Source of the DNA: Micromonospora_G sp040676775
Lineage (GTDB): Bacteria; Actinomycetota; Actinomycetes; Mycobacteriales; Micromonosporaceae
Direction: 5' to 3'
Assembly: GCF_040676775.1 (NCBI RefSeq)
Contig: NZ_JBFAPP010000017.1
Span: forward strand, 1-64,000
Length of the DNA stretch: 64,000 bases
How positions within the stretch are numbered: the first letter of the stretch is position 1; each line of letters starts with the position of its first letter. The notes beneath the pieces are model-generated. The model was not told the DNA's origin. It ran no database searches and saw nothing but the letters and a program-made list of their open reading frames with translations. Below are positions 60,301 through 64,000 of the stretch, one piece after another. The position numbers and the translations under genes are program-made.

Positions 60301-62803
60301 GACGAGCGCCGGTGCGCGGGTGGGTGACGAACGCCGCCGCGGTCCGCTCCGGATCCCTCCAGTAACCGGATGCCACGCCGACGCCCCCGATGTAAAGGTC
60401 GCCAGGCACGCCGACCGGCACGTCGCACATCCCGCGATCGAGGACGTGGAACTGCTGGTTTGTCATCGGGCGCCCGTACGGGATCGAAGACCACGACGGG
60501 TCGACGGCTCCGATCGGGTAGCAGATCGACCAGATCGACCCCTCGGTCGCTCCGCCGAGGCTGATGATCTCGGCGTCCGGGGCGAGCGCGCGGATGCGGT
60601 CGGGCAGCGTCGGCGGGATCCAGTCGCCGGACATCATCACCAGCCGCAGCGAGCTGATGTCGGTCCCTTCCAGCTCGGCGTGCTCGACCAGCAGTTCCAT
60701 CAGTGCGGGTACCGAGTTCCACACGGTGATCCGCCGCTGCGTGACGATCCGCGCCCACGCGGCCGGGTCCTTGTCCTCCTCGGGAAGTCCCATAACCAGC
60801 GTGGCGCCGGCCGCCAGCGTGCCGTAGACGTCGTAGACCGACAGGTCGAAGCTCAGGGCGGACAGGGCGAAGACCCGGTCGTCGGGTCCCACCCGGAACC
60901 GCGCGGTGACGTCGCGGACGGTGTTCAACGCGGCCCTGTGCTCGATCATCACGCCTTTCGGCGTGCCGGTCGAGCCCGACGTGAAGATCACGTAGGCGAG
61001 GTCGTCGGGCTCGGCGGTACAGGCCGGCGCCGAGCCACCCGACTCCTCGGTGACAGGCAACACCACCAGCCCGTCTGGCCAGTCCAGCCGCGAACGCAGC
61101 GCCGCCTGGGTGAGTGCCACGGTGCAGCCGCCGCGCGCGATGAGTTCGTCGCGGCGACGCTCGGGCAGGTCGGCGTCGACGGGCAGGTAGGCGGCGCCGG
61201 CCTTGTTGATCGCCAGCACCGCGACGACCTGCTCCCACCCCCGCCCCATCACGACGGCCACCAGGTCGCCCCTCGTCACCCCGGAGCCGGTCAGCCGCGC
61301 CGCGAGGTGATCGGCCCTCCGGTCGACCTCGGCGTGCGAGAGCCGGCCACCGGGGTGGATCACCGCCGGGTGGTCGGGTGCCCTGCGCGCCTGCGCTTCG
61401 ACCGGTTCATGCAGGAGCTGATGCGCGCCGAGGTCGGCGCTCGTGTCGTTCCAACGTACGCGCTGCGCGCGCTCGTCTGCCGTGAGCAGCTCGTGGCTCG
61501 AGATCGGAACGTGCGGGTCGGCGGCGATACCCTCCAGGAGGACCCGGAAGTGCGCGCCCAGGCGCTCGATCGAATCCGCGGTGAACAACGCGGTGTTGTA
61601 GGTCATCAGGAAGTCGCCGTTACCGGCGGTGTGGAGCTCGAGGTCGAACCGGGTCACGCAGTACGAGATGTGGACGTCCTCGGTGACCGTGATCGTCGGG
61701 TTGCTCCGCTCGGCCGCCTCGTAGCTCTGCATGGAGAAGACCACCTGGAACAGCGGCGAACGGGACACCTCCCGCGGCACGTTCAACTCGGTGACCAGAC
61801 GCTCGAACGGCACTTCCTGGTGGGCGAAGGCGTGCCCCGCCGTGGCGCGGACCCGCTGGAGCAGTTCCACGAACGTCGGGTCGCCCGAGGAGTCGACCCG
61901 CAGCGTCACCATGTTGACGAAACAGCCGACGAGGTCGTCGAGCTCGGGTACCGGCCGGCCGGCAGTCGGCGACCCGATCGTGACGTCGTCCTGCTGCGCC
62001 CGGCGGCCCAGCAGGACCACGAACGCCGCCAGCAGCACCATGTACGGCGTGGCCCGCTGCTTGCGTCCGAGCCGGAACAACTCGGCGAGCACACTCGGCG
62101 CGACCGAGAACTCGTACGCGGCGCCGGCGTACGTCGGCACCGGTGGCCGCTGCCGGTCGGTCGGCAGTTCCAGTGGCGCGACGCCCGCGAGCTGCTCGCG
62201 CCAGTACGTCACATCCTGCTCGGTGTCGGGCAGGGCGCGTTGCCACGCGGCGAAGTCGCGGTAGCGGACCGGCAGGTCCGGCAGTGGGTCGCCGGCCAGG
62301 CAGGCCAGCACCTCGTCGAGGAGGAGCTCGGTGGACCAGCCGTCGGCGGCGATGTGATGGACCGCGAGCGCGAACACGTGCTCGTCTGCGGTGATCGTGA
62401 TCAGCATCCCCCGCGCCACGGGGCCGGTGGCGAGGTCGAACGGTTCCGCCATGAAGGCGTCGAGGAGCGCGCTCACGGCGTCGTGTGAGCCGGCCTCCGC
62501 GGTGGTGAGCGGGATCGCGCCGACCTCCTCGACGAGCACGACGGGCCGGCCGTCCACGGTCGCGGGAAAGCGGGTCCGCAACGGCTCGTGCCGGGCCGCG
62601 ACCCGGTTCAACGCCTCGGCGAGCGCCGCCGGATCGACCGGGCCGTGCAGCCGCCAGGCCTCGGGGATCGTGTACGCCGTCGTGCCGGGCGCGTACGCGT
62701 CCATGAACCAGAGGCGTTCCTGGGCGAACGACATCACCGGTTCTCCGTCGGGCAGGACGGGGATCGTCGTCGGCGCCGGAGGCAACTCGTTCAGGTCGCT
62801 CAT
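57362..62803 (-). CDS. Nonribosomal peptide synthetase C-A-T-TE fused to an MFS transporter
   Basis: 1813 residues. Condensation domain (about 10-440, HHIAADG at 147-153, an LCL-type HHxxxDG); adenylation domain (about 460-975: A3 TSGSTGTPKG near 605, FDLSVYD near 650, GDWIPP, SLGGATEGSIWS, A10 LTANGKVDR); carrier domain (GGHSLLAIK near 1018); thioesterase (about 1100-1330) with Cys in place of Ser in GHCGVG (near 1153); then an MFS domain (about 1350-1770, 10-12 hydrophobic segments). The ten-residue code reads D-L-Y-N-M-S-L-I-W-K, one change from the cysteine code. ATG 62803 follows GGAGG by 7 bp; a GTG/ATG start at 62824 would overlap the upstream stop by ATGA. It lies directly downstream of the PKS gene. 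Fused export suggests synthesis and efflux are coupled. Confidence 0.9.
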   Translation of the reverse strand: MSDLNELPPAPTTIPVLPDGEPVMSFAQERLWFMDAYAPGTTAYTIPEAWRLHGPVDPAALAEALNRVAARHEPLRTRFPATVDGRPVVLVEEVGAIPLTTAEAGSHDAVSALLDAFMAEPFDLATGPVARGMLITITADEHVFALAVHHIAADGWSTELLLDEVLACLAGDPLPDLPVRYRDFAAWQRALPDTEQDVTYWREQLAGVAPLELPTDRQRPPVPTYAGAAYEFSVAPSVLAELFRLGRKQRATPYMVLLAAFVVLLGRRAQQDDVTIGSPTAGRPVPELDDLVGCFVNMVTLRVDSSGDPTFVELLQRVRATAGHAFAHQEVPFERLVTELNVPREVSRSPLFQVVFSMQSYEAAERSNPTITVTEDVHISYCVTRFDLELHTAGNGDFLMTYNTALFTADSIERLGAHFRVLLEGIAADPHVPISSHELLTADERAQRVRWNDTSADLGAHQLLHEPVEAQARRAPDHPAVIHPGGRLSHAEVDRRADHLAARLTGSGVTRGDLVAVVMGRGWEQVVAVLAINKAGAAYLPVDADLPERRRDELIARGGCTVALTQAALRSRLDWPDGLVVLPVTEESGGSAPACTAEPDDLAYVIFTSGSTGTPKGVMIEHRAALNTVRDVTARFRVGPDDRVFALSALSFDLSVYDVYGTLAAGATLVMGLPEEDKDPAAWARIVTQRRITVWNSVPALMELLVEHAELEGTDISSLRLVMMSGDWIPPTLPDRIRALAPDAEIISLGGATEGSIWSICYPIGAVDPSWSSIPYGRPMTNQQFHVLDRGMCDVPVGVPGDLYIGGVGVASGYWRDPERTAAAFVTHPRTGARLYRTGDLGQYGPDGVIEFLGRADAQVKIRGYRIELGEIEAHLTRHPEVAECVVTTYGTGNAAQLVAYVVPDPGAVPDPGAVPDPGAVFDPGAVPDPARLRSHLAAALPAYMVPNSFVTLPRLPLTANGKVDRGRLPAPEAPVGGEAGRVPPRTDSERMIHAVWADVLDGADVGIDDNFFTVGGHSLLAIKVVERLRRATADGTSIAVMDLFTHATIRRLAALLDGKTSTERGLLHRLTPDPSSEAELSYVAVPYGGGSAMVYKSLADELPGTYALWSVAIPGHDPGIDEQRAPLEEVAARCVQEIQERVAGPIALYGHCGVGSALIVEIARKLEAAGRVPEAVYIGAIFPFARPGRGLLGELGRLTNADTSRSDRAYADGLTGLGLDMSDIDAAQARLIVHNTRRDTEAAEDYFTRLFDSPVERLRAPVISVAGEQDPASDFYQERFREWHFLSDTTAVVLLDEAGHFFQKHRAAELAEIVTTTHPAVSTGEPASGDGWRLLEVSRADSPDASDGPRPAMHRFLAVAAAQLVSISGSALAAFAIAIWILLTTGSPGQFALSAVAGLVPGLLVAPQAGGVVNRRDRRTVMLAGAVCAAGVQLTLGLLSWTGSLQIWHTYPLLALLSVALTFQRLAADSAVPQLVPKRYLGHAAGAVQVATTTGRLFVPVAAVGLTAVVGLRSILVLVVLSYAVAITVTLLVRFPPMMAGPAELVTAEIKTGFRYARGDAPIRRMLIFFGLLNVLLSPLFLLVPPLVLGIGRLADIGWILLGAGLGGVLGGLVMRAWGGPARRRMRSVLLYTLCLAAFGLVAGLQANLVTIGLGVFGMSFMLTVIDGIRTAIVEVKVPQRFHGPVFALNTMIAWSALPIGFGLLVAHASKLLEPLLSPGGALALTAGAVIGTGQGRGIALLYVLLAIAIMLLAVTALGTRLPQLVDDGPDATPDDLIGLRALGRGPLIPAQDSRPSPAILSPGVSGGGDQS
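60014..60101 (-). repeat. 18-bp tandem repeat in the A-domain C-terminal part
   Basis: About 4.9 copies of an 18-bp unit (GGGATCGGGAACGGCTCC on the plus strand). It codes repeated PDPGAV hexapeptides in the linker before the final A-domain segment. Confidence 0.85.
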
Positions 62804-62820
62804 GGGACGTCCTCCGGAGG

Positions 62821-64000
62821 TCATCGGGGCTCTCTGTTCACGAGCGCGGCGAGTTCGCGGATCGTGGAGTTGTCGAAGAGATCCATGATCGTGAGTCGAG
62901 GGGCGTCCGGGCCCAGCGCGGAACCCAGCCCGGCCAGCACGCGTGTGGCGTGCAGAGAGTGACCGCCGAGCTCGAAGAAGTCGTCGTCGATGCCCACGTG
63001 CGGCACTCGGAGCACCTCGCGCCACACCTCGGCGATCGCCTTTTCGACCTCCGTGGACGGATCGGTCGTCGCCCGCTCCGCCACGTCCGGTGACACGAGC
63101 GCCGGCATGGGAGTGGAGTCGTCCAACGTGAACCGCTCGCGTTGGAACGGGTACGTGGACAGCGGGACACGTCGGGGCGGCCGACCGTGGTGCAGCGCGG
63201 ACCAGCGCACCGGCAGCCCGGCCTGCCACATCTGGCCGGTGGCGCGGAGCGACTCGGCGGCGCCCCCGCCTCCTCCCGGCAGACTGCGAACGATCGTACG
63301 GCCGGGGTGCGGCCGGGCCGGGGTGGCGAGCATCTCCCCCGGGCCGATCTCCAGCAGGATCCCGGCGGAGCTGGCGAGCAGGGTCTCCAAGGCGTCGGGG
63401 AAGCGGGCGGTGTCGCGCAGGTGACCGGTCCAGAAGGCCGGGTCGCACGCGTCGCGCGCGGTGACCGGCGTGCCGGTCCGGTCGGAGATCCACGGGAGCC
63501 GCGGTGGGCTCAACCGCACCGACGCCACGGCGTCGGCGTACTCATCGAGGATGTCGTCGAGGGGGGCCGAGTGGTCCAGGAGCCGACTCCGGGTGAGCAC
63601 CAGCGACAGCGCGTCGGCCCGGTCGAGCACTCCGGCCGAGACGGCGGCGGCGAATCCACCCAGGCCGTGCCCGAGTACGACGTTCGGGCTGATCCCACGG
63701 GACATCCACAGTTCGGCCATGGCGTGCTGGACGGCGAAGAGTGCGGGCTGGCCGACGGCCATCGTGGACATTCGCGTCTGCGCCTCCGCCTCGGCGCCGG
63801 GCTCCGGATACAGCACCTGCCGCAGGTCCAGCCCGAGGTCCGCGCCGGCCTGAGCCGCGCAGTCGTCGACGGTCGCGCGAAAGGCCGTCTCCTGCAGATA
63901 CAGCTCGCGTGCCATGCCCACGTGCCGGCCATCCTGGCCGGGAAAGAGGAACGCGACGTGCGGCGTCTCCGCCGAAGACTCCACCGGGGCATGCGGAGGT
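62821..64000 (-). CDS. PKS acyltransferase-carrier protein fragment, truncated at window edge
   Basis: The frame is open to the right edge (393 codons visible). AT domain: FLFPGQDGRHVGMARELY, then GHGLG where a PKS AT has GHSxG, so the catalytic Ser is Gly; the trailing helices (DRADALSLVLTRSRLL) and FPDALETLL fit an AT. A C-terminal carrier domain follows (DDDFFELGGHSLHATRVL). A KS probably lies upstream outside the window. Its stop overlaps a possible start of the NRPS gene (ATGA), so they are cotranslated. The Ser loss suggests a non-functional AT, with acyl transfer supplied in trans or not used. Confidence 0.85.
   Translation of the reverse strand, partial: PPHAPVESSAETPHVAFLFPGQDGRHVGMARELYLQETAFRATVDDCAAQAGADLGLDLRQVLYPEPGAEAEAQTRMSTMAVGQPALFAVQHAMAELWMSRGISPNVVLGHGLGGFAAAVSAGVLDRADALSLVLTRSRLLDHSAPLDDILDEYADAVASVRLSPPRLPWISDRTGTPVTARDACDPAFWTGHLRDTARFPDALETLLASSAGILLEIGPGEMLATPARPHPGRTIVRSLPGGGGGAAESLRATGQMWQAGLPVRWSALHHGRPPRRVPLSTYPFQRERFTLDDSTPMPALVSPDVAERATTDPSTEVEKAIAEVWREVLRVPHVGIDDDFFELGGHSLHATRVLAGLGSALGPDAPRLTIMDLFDNSTIRELAALVNREPR

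Noticed and set aside
1..64000. tRNA, rRNA or mobile-element genes
   Set aside because: I found no T-loop-like tRNA structures, rRNA segments, transposase motifs or flanking terminal repeats. A tRNAscan or IS search was not possible here.

Overview
The window is uniformly high-GC DNA with long single-frame genes. GTG/TTG starts, many ATGA-type overlaps, and hairpin terminators without T-runs point to a filamentous actinomycete. Family content fits Micromonosporaceae (Micromonospora/Actinoplanes type): SARP and STAND regulators, mycothiol-dependent maleylpyruvate isomerase family, DUF574 methyltransferase, a CUT1 sugar importer without its own ATPase, many secreted multidomain proteins and an NRPS/PKS locus. 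The genus is an inference. I saw no rRNA, tRNA, CRISPR array, transposase or integrase.

Layout. 1-2205: end of a sigma factor, a divergent CGNR regulator/SDR pair sharing a repeated operator, and a stand-alone TSCPD-domain protein. 2395-11048 (minus strand): three genes for exported proteins, namely a ThuA/discoidin/sugar-dehydrogenase/PKD/DUF1080 protein, a membrane-anchored multicopper oxidase and a cupredoxin/six-repeat/DUF1080 protein. The two large proteins share a Cys-containing block just before DUF1080. Together they look like an extracellular copper-linked carbohydrate oxidation system. 11621-20785: a PLP amino acid deaminase divergent from a tight gene run (regulator, amidohydrolase/deacetylase, RidA, then binding lipoprotein, two permeases and GH20 hexosaminidase), a plausible pathway for importing and degrading amino sugars or N-acetylated fragments. 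20942-25881: a CBM2/FnIII secreted binder, a SUMF1-domain protein, a voltage-gated ion channel with an unusual filter, and a discoidin-DUF1996 exoprotein under a LacI-type palindrome.

26067-37172: MFS exporter, a STAND protein apparently lacking its TPR region, TetR/FBP-domain pair, mycothiol-dependent enzyme, deaminase/Lrp pair, phosphodiester glycosidase-like exoprotein and a full-length SARP/NB-ARC/TPR activator. 37296-52456: two exported proteins with the same C-terminal NucA/NucB nuclease module (one small, one 1298 residues with DNRLRE-, Ig-like and LamG-type regions), a MarR/ABC exporter pair around a perfect 21-bp operator, a subtilisin-like protease, a patatin and small hypotheticals. 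52708-57051: DUF574 methyltransferase, penicillin-acylase family enzyme, and an alpha/beta hydrolase preceded by a promoter, a short ORF with strong RBS and two mutually exclusive hairpins.

57362-64000 is the edge of a biosynthetic cluster running leftwards: a PKS AT-carrier protein (truncated by the window edge; AT serine replaced by glycine) overlapping upstream of a C-A-T-TE-MFS megaprotein. Its adenylation code reads as cysteine and its thioesterase nucleophile is a cysteine. This cluster and the copper/DUF1080 locus are the most promising undescribed systems here. All calls come from reading the sequence; no database search was run.
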